64,000 bases of DNA from Callorhinus ursinus (Eukaryota > Chordata > Mammalia > Carnivora > Otariidae), in the NCBI RefSeq assembly GCF_003265705.1, contig NW_020313157.1:2959570-3023569 (forward strand), read 5' to 3'. A program made the translations under genes and the position numbers. Below the pieces are notes generated by a model. That model made no database searches and was not told the origin of the DNA. It was given only the letters and a program-made list of their open reading frames with translations. Position 1 is the stretch's first letter, and every line of letters begins with the position of its first letter. Shown piece after piece: positions 20,516 through 29,809 of the stretch.

Positions 20516-21420
20516 CCGACTTGTTCTCATTTTAATGTTGACCAGATGCCCCGAGAATCTGTCCCCACTTCCCCCTGAACTCCCTGGTGGGAAGGGCCTG
20601 GGCTGGGTGTCAGGTCTCATATTTCCCTGGGGGAAAAGCCCCTAGCAGAAGGATATGAAGGTTTCCCATGGAGTGTGATGGAAGGAGCTGGGTGCTGACC
20701 AGGTCCAGGACAGGGCACAATGGTGGAGGGTGAGCAGAGGGTGAGGGCAGGAGCCTGCCCCAGTGGGCTGAAGTGTGAGGCCTGGAGACACTGGGAACAG
20801 GACCCGGAGATGGGGACAGGGGTGCATACCAGAGGTGGACTTCCGCCCCCCCCTTCAAGGGCTTTCTTATTAGCAAAGTGAATCAGATTGAGCCTGAAGA
20901 AGGAAGCAGGCATCAGGAGGCCAGGGCCTTAGGGCACCCAAACAAGCCAGACACTCCCCAGATCTGCAGAGCCTTGGGGGTGTGAGGAGGTAGGTGGTCA
21001 GACCCTTCCCCCCCAGTACCTTGGGTTCCCCAAATGTGTTCATGCCAGCCTTGCACACAAAGCATTGTATGTGCCAGGCGCCCCCTAGTGGTTGGGGGAC
21101 CCTAGCCTCGTTGGTCCAGAGATCTCCGTGTCTAGACTAGTAAAGGGGACCTGGGCACTGGGGATATTGGCCTTTGCTCCAAACCTCAGGAGGGCTGTCT
21201 GACTCTTATTCTGCCTTCCTGGGAGCATTCAGGATCCTCTCCTTGGCAGGAGCATTTTGCTTCTATGGGGCCTCATCCCAGTTCCAACAGCTGGTACTCC
21301 CTCTTGGCCCTGCAACCAGCAGGTGGGGGTCCTCATACACACCAGAGCATGCTGGGGCTCAAAAGACCATCTGGTAGATCCCCCAGGTCCTGGCATATTT
21401 GTGTGGAGGAAGAAGCCTTA
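20516..21420. other. Unique intergenic sequence containing a CTCF-type motif
   Basis: No coding exon is supported. The notable item is the CTCF-like motif listed separately at 21074-21095. Confidence 0.4.
21074..21095 (-). promoter_or_regulatory. Strong CTCF-type motif
   Basis: The minus strand reads CCACTAGGGGGCGCCTGG, an exact match to the well-known CTCF core CCACYAGGGGGCGC. It lies about 8.6 kb upstream of the TFAP4 start codon. Occupancy cannot be shown from sequence. Confidence 0.6.
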
Positions 21421-21539
21421 AATTAGGGTTGGGGCCCTAGATTCCTATTTAGGCTCCCTATCCAGTTCTCTGTATGTCCTTAGGAAAATCCCTTAACTTT
21501 CTTGGCACCTCCTACATGTTCCCCCATCTGTGGCAACTG

Positions 21540-22080
21540 GATTCTCATTAGACCCCCAGTGACTTTTGTCCTCTAATCCTCCCCTCCTGTTGAGGGTGGG
21601 TGGGACCTGTGCATATGGTGTAATTCCTGTAATTAGCTTATGTGAGATGGCTCAGTTGACCCTGAGGTAGACAGATTAATCAACGAGCCCTTTAAAAGCA
21701 GGGAGTTTTCTCTGGCTCTGGTAGAAGAGGAAGTTAGAGACTCAAAGCGAGAAAGGGGTTGGTGTGAGGGCCATCCTCTGTTGCTCAGATGAGGGGGCCA
21801 CAGGGCAAGGACCTGAGAATGGCTTCTAGGAGCTGAACCCTGTCTCCAGCCAATGGCCAGCAACACAACAGGGACCTCAATCCTACAGCTGAGAGGAACT
21901 GAATTCTGCCCACAACCAGTGAGCTTGGAAGAGGATCAGAGCCCCAGATGAGATCATAGTCCCAGCCCACACCTGGATTTCAGCTGGTGACACCCTAAGC
22001 TGAGAACCCAGTCATGCCTTACCTGGCCTTCTGACCTCCTGAATTGAGTGATGATAAATGGGTGCTCTTTTTTTTTTTTT
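21540..22080 (+). mobile_element. MLT1-like MaLR LTR
   Basis: In order: 'TTGACCCTGAGGTAGACAGATTAATC', 'GAGCCCTTTAAAAGCAGG', 'AGAGACTCAAAGCGAGAAAGG', 'GACCTCAATCCTACAGCTG', 'GGAACTGAATTCTGCCCACAAC', 'GTGAGCTTGGAAGAGGATC' and 'GATGATAAATGGGTG'. This is the usual order of an old MLT1 LTR. Confidence 0.75.
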
Positions 22081-22108
22081 TTAGATTTTTAAAAAAGATT
22101 TATTTATT

Positions 22109-22293
22109 GGGGCGCCTGGGTGGCTCAGCTGGTTAAGCGTCTGCCTTCCACTCAGGTCATGATCCCGGGGTCCTGGGATCGAGCCCTGCATGGGACTCCC
22201 TGATCAGCAGGGAACCTGCTTCTCCCTCTGCCTGATGCTCCCCGTGCTTGTGCTCTCTCTCTGACAAATAAATAAAAAAATCTTTAAAAAAAT
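22109..22293 (+). mobile_element. Can-SINE inserted in an A/T-rich SINE or L1 remnant
   Basis: Intact head and tail. It is preceded by a T-run and 'AAAGATTTATTTATT' (22067-22108), the start of a reverse SINE whose remainder is missing, so the insertion landed in a SINE remnant. Confidence 0.88.
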
Positions 22294-23570
22294 AAGAAAA
22301 ATAAAGTGTACAATCGGGTGGTTCTTAGTATATTCACAGAGTAGGCAATCATTACCACAATCAATTTTAGAATATTTTCATCACCCCAAGAAGAAATCCC
22401 CCCTTCCCATTTCCCCCCGCCTCCCCCTTATTCCCTGGCAGTCTCTTATTCCTTTTCTGTCTCTATGAATTTGCCTCTTCTGTACTGTGGTCTTTTGTTT
22501 CTGGCTTCTTTCACTCAGCGTGATGTTGTCAAGATTCATCCATGTTGTGATATGTATCTGTACCTCATTCCTTTTGTTTGTTAACTTTATTGAGATAGAA
22601 TTCACATACTATAAACTCACCCATTTAAAGTGTTCAATTCAGCGGTGAGCACAGTGTAACAAATAGAGTTTTCTGCTCACTACAGTTGTATACATGAAAT
22701 TAATGTAACATTGTGTGTTAACTACATTTCAGTAAAAAAAGAATCAGTGTACAATTCAATGGTTTCTAGTATATTCACACAATTTGTGCAACTATCATCA
22801 CAGTCAATTTTAGAAAATTTCATCTTCCCAGAAAGAAACCCCATACCCATTAGCAGGCACTCCCCATTCCCTCCTGCTCCCAGCCCCTAGCAACGACTCA
22901 TTTTCCTCCTGTCTCTGTGGATTTGCCTATTCTGGATATTTCACTTAATGGAATCCTACACTCTGTGTCCTTCTGTGACTGTCTTTCTCTCACTGAGCAT
23001 CAGGTTATCAAGGTTCATCCATGTGGTGGCATGTATTGGTACTTAGTTCCTTTAAAAAAATTTTTTTTTTTTTTAAGAGAGGGAGAGGGTGGGGCGCCTG
23101 GGTGGCTCAGTCAGGTAAGCGTCTGCCTTCAGCTCAGGTTATGATCCCAGGGTCCTGGGATGGAGCCCCACATCAGGCTCCCTGCTCAGTGGGGGGGTCT
23201 GCTTCTCCCTCACGCTCTGCCCCTCCTCCCTTCTTGTGTTCTCTCTCTACCAAACAAATAAAATCTTTTAAAAAAAGAGAGAGAGGGAGAGAGAGGTGGG
23301 AGGAAGGGCAGAGGGAGAGGGCGAGAGAGAATCTTAAGCAGGCTCCACCCCCATTGCAGAGCCCAACACGGGGCTTGGTCCCACAACCTTGAGAGCATGA
23401 CGTGAACTGAAACCAAGAGTCAGAGGCTTAAATGATTGAGCCACCCAGGGACCCTAGTACTGTTCCTTTTTATGGCTGAGTAATACCTATTGGATGCATA
23501 GACCACATTTTTTGGTATTCATCTATACGTAAAGCCTGTTGATGACTCTCATTCACTCTTTCTACCTGGA
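22294..23570 (-). mobile_element. L1 3' fragments, reverse, two tandem copies with SINE nest
   Basis: Two separate copies of the reverse L1 3' end: 22300-22610 ('AAGTGTACAATCGGGTGGTTCTTAGT', 'CACTCAGCGTGATGTTGTCAAG') and 22740-23560 (the same series again, 'TACAATTCAATGGTTTCTAGTATATTCAC'). The second copy is broken by a nested SINE pair at 23054-23454. Confidence 0.8.
23054..23454. mobile_element. SINE nested in SINE
   Basis: An outer reverse SINE (23054-23090 and 23277-23454, ending 'GAGCCACCCAGGGACCC') is split by an inner forward SINE (23091-23276, starting GGGGCGCCTGGG). The inner copy lies in the GA-rich part of the outer one and is the younger event. Confidence 0.88.
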
Positions 23571-24169
23571 ATTTGAAAATGGGACTGGGGGAAGGGCAGC
23601 AATGGGGAAGAAGGGAGCTGGGTGGGCTCCTATTTGACAATGTAGAGGAAGGAGGGCCCATGTTCTGAGGCCACACTGCAGTCACAGCTCTTTTCCCCAG
23701 GTCAAGCCGGCCTCCTCCCCACACCAGCTTTCCAGAGCAGTGTTTGCCCAGGGTCTGCAGTCAGAATTGAGCTGCAGATGGGCCAGCTGTGTGTCAGTTC
23801 CATAGATGATAGTCTGCATTTCTAACACAGATCATCCACCAGGGCAGTTAGCTGCTCTCAGTTTTTACAGAGACACCGCCCCCCCTCCCGGGCCCATACA
23901 TACATACGGTTTAAAGGGCAAGTGGTCTGCAGGCTGATTGTCAAACCACCCGACCCTATGTGCAGGCATCTACCATAAAGCACAGCAAAGTACCTTACAC
24001 TACACCTGTTCTTTTCACCTGTGGCAGGTTTTAGCAGGAAGGGAGAAAAGCTTGGCCCCTCCTCTGTCCCTCCCCTGCACGTCATCACCAAACCCTGTCA
24101 TTCTTCCTGGGCCAGCTCAGATGCCTCTGGCCACCACTGCCCATGGCAACCTGGCATCAGTGGTAACAA

Positions 24170-24330
24170 CTATCACTAATGCTCTGATGTGCCAGGTGGA
24201 TCACAGACTGCTTGCAACAGCCTGTAAGCCAGGTGTTGTATGGCCTGTGTTACAGATGAAGAAGCTGAGTCAGGTTAAGGAACTTGCCCGCGGTCACCCT
24301 AATACCTGAAACTGGGGTTCAGGTAGAACC
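24170..24330 (+). repeat. MIR element
   Basis: 'GTGTTACAGATGAAGAAGCTGAGTCAGGTTAAGGAACTTGCCCGCGGTCAC' type order. Only the MIR core is recognisable. Confidence 0.65.
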
Positions 24331-24589
24331 TGGATTCTGAACCACACTATACAGCTTCTGGTCCTTTCTGGAACTCTATTGTCCAAAAAGCTGGGAGTGT
24401 GTAGACAGAGACAAGGTCCAAGGACTTCGGCTGTGGGGGTGTCCCAGATGCCAAGCAAAAAAAGAACAAGAAGGTCACATACAGTGAAGACAGAAAACAG
24501 AGCTCCTTGGAGGTCACCAGTGATGCAAGAGTAGTTTTCATGGAGTTGGGGGGACAGGAGAGAAGAGGAGATTGAACAAAACACCCACT

Positions 24590-25450
24590 TAGGGAGTTCT
24601 GCTGTAAAGAATAGCAGGGGGAGAGTGGTAGCTAGACAGGGTGGAGGGTTGTGGGTGTTTTGTTTTGTTTTGTTGTTTTTAGATGGGAAGAACACAGCTT
24701 GTTCTTGGTGATGGAAATGATTCAAGAGAGGGCACAAAGTGAGGATGCAGGAGAAACATCTTTTTTTTTTTAAGATTTATTTATTTATTTGAGAGAGAGA
24801 GAGCATGAGAGGGAGGAGGGTCAGAGGGAGAAGCAGACTCCCTGCTGAGCAGGGAGCCTGATGCGGGACTTGATCCTGGGACTCCAGGATCATGACCTGA
24901 GCCGAAGGCAGTCGCTTAACCAACTGAGCCACCCAGGCGCCCAGGAGAAACATCCTTGAATGATATTCATGGAGGGGTTGTCCACGCACGGACAGAGCAC
25001 GGACGTTCATCTGGAAATGGGCCAGATGGCACATTACAGGTACAGATAGGGAGGCTGAGGTGGCAAGAGGAGTGTGTGGGATTTTTCTTCAAGGCTGATC
25101 CCATTTTCTCAGAAAAACAGGACCTGAAGTCATGTAGCTGAGTGAGAAGGTGGGGAGATGATGAAAGTCTTGAGGAGAGAGAAGGTGGGAGGAAAAACAG
25201 ACCAGGGCAATAGGAGGCTCCACTGTGGGATTTGAAAATAAGATCAGTCAGATAGGTTGTGGGATTTCCTTTTCTCTGGGCTGTTCGGCTAGTTGGGAGG
25301 GTAGGGGTAAGGCAGGTGGGGTTAGACATGCAAGGGAAGGATTGTATTGATGGGCTGTGAATTCTAAGCTGGATAAGGAGGGAAGTGAGAAGATAAAGGG
25401 GCAAGGCATTGGCAGGATCAACGAATGGGGTCAAGCGAATTAGAGTCCAC
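24590..25450 (-). repeat. Ancient interspersed repeat (family not named), interrupted by a SINE
   Basis: 'GAGTTCTGCTGTAAAGAATAGCAG', 'AGTGGTAGCTAGACAGGGTGG' and 'ATGATTCAAGAGAGGGCAC' resemble an old mammalian repeat that I recognise by phrase but cannot name with certainty. Related phrases recur at 57180-58330. Strand assignment is a guess. Confidence 0.35.
24761..24941 (-). mobile_element. Can-SINE, reverse, 13-bp target duplication
   Basis: Flanked by CAGGAGAAACATC at 24748-24760 and 24942-24954. It ends 'AACTGAGCCACCCAGGCGCC'. Confidence 0.92.
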
Positions 25451-25571
25451 TGGTCAAATCCAGCCCCCTGGCCATTTTTTCTTTTATTGTGGTAAAATGT
25501 ACATAGCATTTTCTCCAGAGAATACATTTGTATTGGTTTGCTATTTTCACTATTTTAAAGTGTACAATTCA

Positions 25572-25750
25572 TGGGTGCCTGGGTGGCTCGGTTGGGCGGC
25601 TGCCTTCGGCTCAGGTCATGATCCTGGAGTCCCGGGATCGAGTCCCGCTTCCGGCTCCCTGCTTCTCCCTCTGACCCTCCCCCCTCTCGTGCTCTTTATC
25701 TCTCATTCTCTCTCTCTCTCAAATAAAGAAATAAAATCTTTAAAAAAAAA
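25572..25750 (+). mobile_element. Can-SINE (first of two at one target site)
   Basis: Flanked by TAAAGTGTACAATTCA at 25556-25571 and 25751-25766. It carries the young body and an A-rich tail. Confidence 0.92.
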
Positions 25751-25766
25751 TAAAGTGTACAATTCA

Positions 25767-25881
25767 GGGGGTGCCTGGCTGACTCGTTGGAGCGTGTGAC
25801 TTTTGATCTTGGGGTCATGAGTTCAAGGCCCACATCGGGTGTCAAGTCTACTTAAAATAAAAAATAAAAATAAAATATGTT
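25767..25881 (+). mobile_element. Short old SINE (second at the same target site)
   Basis: 'GGGTGCCTGGCTGACTCGTTGG', 'GATCTTGGGGTCATGAGTTCAAGGCCC' and an A-rich tail. Flanked by the same 16-mer TAAAGTGTACAATTCA at 25751-25766 and 25882-25897. Confidence 0.88.
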
Positions 25882-25980
25882 TAAAGTGTACAATTCAATG
25901 GCATTAATTACATTCCCAATGTTGTGCAACCATCACTGTTTCCAAAATTTTCCGTCACCCCAAACAGAAACACCATACTC

Positions 25981-26230
25981 GGGCGCCTGGGTGGCTCAGT
26001 TGGTTAAGCAACTGCCTTCGGCTCAGGTCATGATCCTGGAGTCCCGGGATCGAGTCCCACATCGGGCTCCCTGCTCAGCAGGGAGTCTGCTTCTCCCTCT
26101 GACCCTCTTCCCTCTCGTGCTCTCTNNNNNNNNNNCAGGGAGTCTGCTTCTCCCTCTGACCCTCTTCCCTCTCGTGCTCTCTGGCTCTCATTCTCTCTCT
26201 CAAATAAATAAATAAAATCTTAAAAAAAAA
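25981..26230 (+). mobile_element. Can-SINE containing an assembly gap and duplicated segment
   Basis: Flanked by AGAAACACCATACTC at 25966-25980 and 26231-26245. Ten N at 26126-26135 interrupt it, and the 47 bases on each side of the N run (26079-26125 and 26136-26182) are identical. Removing one copy and the gap would leave about 193 bp, the normal length. Confidence 0.93.
26126..26135. other. Assembly gap (10 N)
   Basis: A run of ten N inside a SINE, flanked by a perfect 47-bp repeat. This most likely marks an unmerged contig overlap rather than missing sequence. Confidence 0.97.
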
Positions 26231-26454
26231 AGAAACACCATACTCATTAAGCAATAACTCCCCCATTTACCCCCCCGCCGCACCCCCCCCCAGTAACCTC
26301 TGATCTACTTTGTCTCAGTGAATTTGCCTATTCTAGGTATTTCATGCCAGTGGAATCATACAATATGTGATCTTTTGTATCCTGGCTTATTTTACTTACC
26401 ATGTTTTCAAGGTTCATCTATATTGTAATATATATTAACACTTCATTCCTTTTT

Positions 26455-26658
26455 TTAAAAAGATTTTTATTTATTTATTTATTTGACAGAGAGAGACACA
26501 CACAGAGAGAGAGAGGGAACACAAGCAGGGGGAGTGGGAGAGGGAGAAGGAGGCTTCCCGTGGAACAGGGAGCCCGACGTGAGGCTCGATCCCGGGACTC
26601 TGGGATCATGACCTGAGCCGAAGGCAGACGCTTAATGACTGAGCCACTCAGGCGCCCC
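26455..26658 (-). mobile_element. Can-SINE, reverse, 18-bp target duplication
   Basis: Flanked by AACACTTCATTCCTTTTT at 26437-26454 and 26659-26676. It contains ACACACACAGAGAGAG and ends 'ACTGAGCCACTCAGGCGCCC'. Confidence 0.92.
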
Positions 26659-26910
26659 AACACTTCATTCCTTTTTAGGGTTAAATAATATTCCATCATA
26701 TGGGTAGACCACGTTTTGTTCATCCACTCATCAGCTGAGGGACAGTGGGTGGTTTGCACCTCTTGGCTACTGTGAATAATGCTGCTATGAACACTGGTGT
26801 ACAATTACCTGTTGGAGTCCCTGTTTTCATTCTTTTGGGTATATACCTAGGAGTGGAACTGCTGGGACATATGACAAGTTCTGCCAGGTTTTGTATGGCC
26901 CCTGAGCTAA

Positions 26911-27595
26911 GAATGGTATGATCCCCCCAAGGTGTTCACATCCCAATCTGTGGAACTTGTGAGTAAGTTAGCTTATGTGGCAAAAGGGGCTTTGAAGATA
27001 CAACTAAGGCAAGAATCTTGAGATGGGGAAATTATTCTGGATTATCTCGGTGGGCCGAAAGTCATCATAAAAGAGGCAGAATGGGGGGGGCGTCAGAGTC
27101 TGAGAAGGAGATATGGTAATAGAAGCAGAGGTTGGAGTGAGCCACCAGAGTGGGGTCACCAGCCAAGAAACATGGGCAGCCTCTAGAAGCTGGAAAGGTA
27201 AGGAAAGGAATCTCTCCTAGAGCTTTCAGAAGGAACGCAGCCCTGCCGACAACAGGATTTTATTTTTTATAAAATTAAAAAAAAATTTTATTTATTTATT
27301 TGACAGAGAGAGACAGCAATAGAGGGAACACAAGCAGGGGGAGTGGGAGAGGGAGAAGCAGACTCCCCGCTAAGCAGGGAGCCTGATGCAGGGCTAGATC
27401 CCAGGACCCCGGGATCATGACCTGAGCCGAAGGCAGACGCTTAACCGACTGAGCCATCCAGACGTCCCCAATAGCAGAATTTTAGTCAAATATAACCCTT
27501 TTGGACTTCTGACCTCCAGAGAATACATTTGTATTCGTTTAAGCCAAGAACTTCGTGTTAATTTGTTACAGTAGCAATGGGAAACTATTACAAAT
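26911..27595 (+). mobile_element. MLT1-like LTR interrupted by a SINE
   Basis: 'ATCCCAATCTGTGGAACTTGTG', 'TTATGTGGCAAAAGGGGCTTTG', 'TTATTCTGGATTATCTCGGTGGG', 'CAGAAGGAACGCAGCCCTGCCGACA', then the SINE, then 'TTCTGACCTCCAGAGAATACAT' and 'AATTTGTTACAGTAGCAATGGGAAAC'. Old solo LTR. Confidence 0.78.
27265..27470 (-). mobile_element. Can-SINE inside LTR, reverse
   Basis: A-rich/T-rich start, 'TTTATTTATTTGACAGAGAGAGACAGC' and terminal 'ACTGAGCCATCCAGACGTCC'. Approximate flanking repeats ('ACAGGATTTTA' / 'GCAGAATTTTA') suggest an old target duplication. Confidence 0.88.
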
Positions 27596-27599
27596 AACT

Positions 27600-28260
27600 T
27601 GCCCTTTACAGGAAAAGTTTGCGGACCCCCTAATTTAGAGCAGGAAGGTGACTGAATCAGGGGTGGAGGCTCTAAGGGATTTTGCAGGGGGCACAGTGGA
27701 CCGAATTTGGGAATCCTGGGAACGGGGACAGCCTGGCGTTTGAGGGTCTTGTGTCACTTCGGGAAAGAGGGCTAAGTGTTGGGAGTTGGAGTGGGGTGGT
27801 GGGGGCTGCCGTGGTATTTCAGGCCCTGGGGGAGGGGCGGCTGAACCACCGCGGGGGTTCGTTTTGGCACCTTTGGCAGAAATGGGGAGACCAGTCTGAA
27901 TGACAGGGTGCTCAGGGGGAACCAGGCTCCACTAAGGCAGTTCTGTAAGAGAAGAGCAAGGGATAGACACACTTCTCCCGGCTCTCATTCATTGATTCCT
28001 ACATTCATCCACTCAGGCACTATAGACCTGACTCCGTGTATACAGTTATGTGGCCCTGTGTCCTATTTGCCCCCCAGAAGTCATCATTTCCTGAGCACAT
28101 TTCCTGTCCCCACAATGAGGCTTTCCAGCGACTGGGATCTGTATTTGGGGAAACTGCCCAACAGGTTGTTTAAGGATCGGAGAACATGCATGCAAAAATC
28201 TACAAGGTTGTCGCAATATCTAGTAATAATAGTTCCTAGAGTAACAGTAACTCTTGTTAT
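27600..28260. other. Unique sequence upstream of the TFAP4 island
   Basis: No exon or repeat is recognised. G+C rises toward the CpG island. Confidence 0.4.
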
Positions 28261-29190
28261 TAGTAGGAATATTTTAATTAGGAGGCGCGATTTGGGCGGA
28301 ACCTTGAAGGCGGATGGGATTGGGAAAGGCGGTGGGCAGGAGGGAGGACATTCCAAGGCAGGCGTGGTCTTCCTGAGCCAGGAGCCAACCCTCCAGGAGC
28401 CAGGGGAGGGGATGTGGAAGGGAGGACGGAAGCTGGCCGCACAGCGTCCCTCCCTCCCCGCCCCGGGCCGTCACCCGTAGTAGAGAGCGCACCCTGGCGG
28501 AGGAGCAGGTCCCGCACTGGCTTAGCCATGAATGAGAAGCTTCGGCCCTCTGGCCCTCCGCCTCCTGCTGCTGTCCAGCTTCCCCGCGGAGGGGGAAAGT
28601 GGGAGGGAGGGTAATAAGCGGGTACCCGGCAGCAGCCACCAGGCTTCCGAGCCGCGCAGGCAGCCTGCCGCCGGGACCGCTGCCGTCCTGGCCCGTCTCC
28701 ACCCTTCACTCCCCACCGGGGCCCCCGTTTCCTAAGGCAGCCCCAGGATCTGAGGCGCCCGGCGCGCCCCCCTTTGCTTCCTCCTCCCCGGCTCCGGGAT
28801 TCTCAGGCTCCGGAGCCCGGGCTGGGCGGCCAACTGGGCAGGCAGGGAGGGAGGGGGCTGGCTGGCCTCCGAAGTCGGCCCCAAGTTACATGTGGGAAGA
28901 GGTGGCTGTGACGCAAGTTTCCAGGGGGCCCTGGGCTCGGAGGGAGCGCGCCAGAGCGGCTCCTCTCCGTACAGCTGCAACCGTGAAAAGGAAAAAGCCC
29001 CGAGCAGCACCCCAGGCCGCCTAAGCCGTCTTCGTCGGGCCCAGCTGCGCGCCCTCTGTGCCAGAGGGCCGCTGAGCGCGGAGACCCTGCATCAGGCAGT
29101 CCCTGCCGGACCCCGGACGCACTGGTTAGGCTCCCTCGCGGTGGCTGGCCTTTTTTTTTTTTTTTTTTTTTGCAACGCTTGCCAACCTGT

Positions 29191-29496
29191 CAGCTGATGG
29201 ACCTCATCACCCATAGTGGCGCATGTAGCTCGGCCGCAGCTCGCTCCATACACGCCGCGCCCCCCCAGCCGGCCCACGCCCCCCCGGCTCCTGGTGCCGG
29301 GGGGTAGGCCAGCAGACCCTGGCCGCAACCGGCCCCCGGGGGCCAGCGCCCCTCTCGCCCCGGCCTCGCGCCGTCCGGGGGGCGCTGCAAATAGTCCTTT
29401 GTTTACATGCAATTCCTTACTCCGCGGAAGGAGGCCGGGGGAGTGCTGAGTTTTCACCAGCTGTTTCCCGCCTTGAAACAGACATCTGATCAGCTG
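29191..29496. promoter_or_regulatory. Cluster of three CAGCTG E-boxes (AP-4-type sites)
   Basis: CAGCTG at 29191-29196 (context GTCAGCTGAT), 29458-29463 (ACCAGCTGTT) and 29491-29496 (ATCAGCTGCA). The AP-4 consensus is AWCAGCTGWT. These lie 225-530 bases upstream of the start codon of the gene that encodes AP-4, so autoregulation is plausible. Other class A bHLH factors also use CAGCTG. Confidence 0.6.
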
Positions 29497-29720
29497 CAAA
29501 CACACACACACATACACACGCCCGGGGAGGCAGGCCGGAGAGACCTCCCTCCCGCCCCTCCCGCCCGCCTCCCTCCCCTCGCCGCCGCCGCCGCCGCCAG
29601 CATCTGGGACCGGCCGTTTCTGCACCTCCGTCCGGCGCTGCCCTTTGATTCGGATTTCCATCTTGCATTCTCCGGCGGACCGCGGGACCCGGCTCGTGCA
29701 GAGGAGGGGGGCCGATCGCT

Positions 29721-29809
29721 ATGGAGTATTTCATGGTACCCACTCAGAAGGTGCCCTCTTTGCAACATTTCAGGAAAACAGAGAAAGAAGTGATAGGAGG
29801 GCTCTGTAG
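29721..29809 (+). CDS. TFAP4: TFAP4 coding exon 1
   Basis: Encodes the first 29 residues plus two bases of codon 30 (phase 2 exit). The ATG context CGATCGCTATGG has G at +4 but a pyrimidine at -3 (C), so it is a moderate Kozak site. Donor TGTAG|GTGTGT at 29810. An upstream ATG at 29407 in another frame would open a 128-codon frame overlapping this start if transcription begins that far upstream. Confidence 0.97.

Larger units (their letters stand above)
25478..26900 (-). mobile_element. L1 3' fragment, reverse, carrying four SINEs
   Basis: 'TTATTGTGGTAAAATGTACATAGCATTTTC', 'AAGTGTACAATTCA', 'GTTGTGCAACCATCACTG', 'AATTTGCCTATTCTAGGTATTTCATG', 'TTCAAGGTTCATCTATATTG', 'ATGGGTAGACCACGTTTTG' and 'GGTATATACCTAGGAGTGGAACTG' form one reverse L1 end. 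Four SINE insertions split it. Confidence 0.85.

Noticed and set aside
21080..21085. GGCGCCCC at 21077 as a SINE head
   Set aside because: No SINE body or tail on either side; it belongs to the CTCF-type motif.
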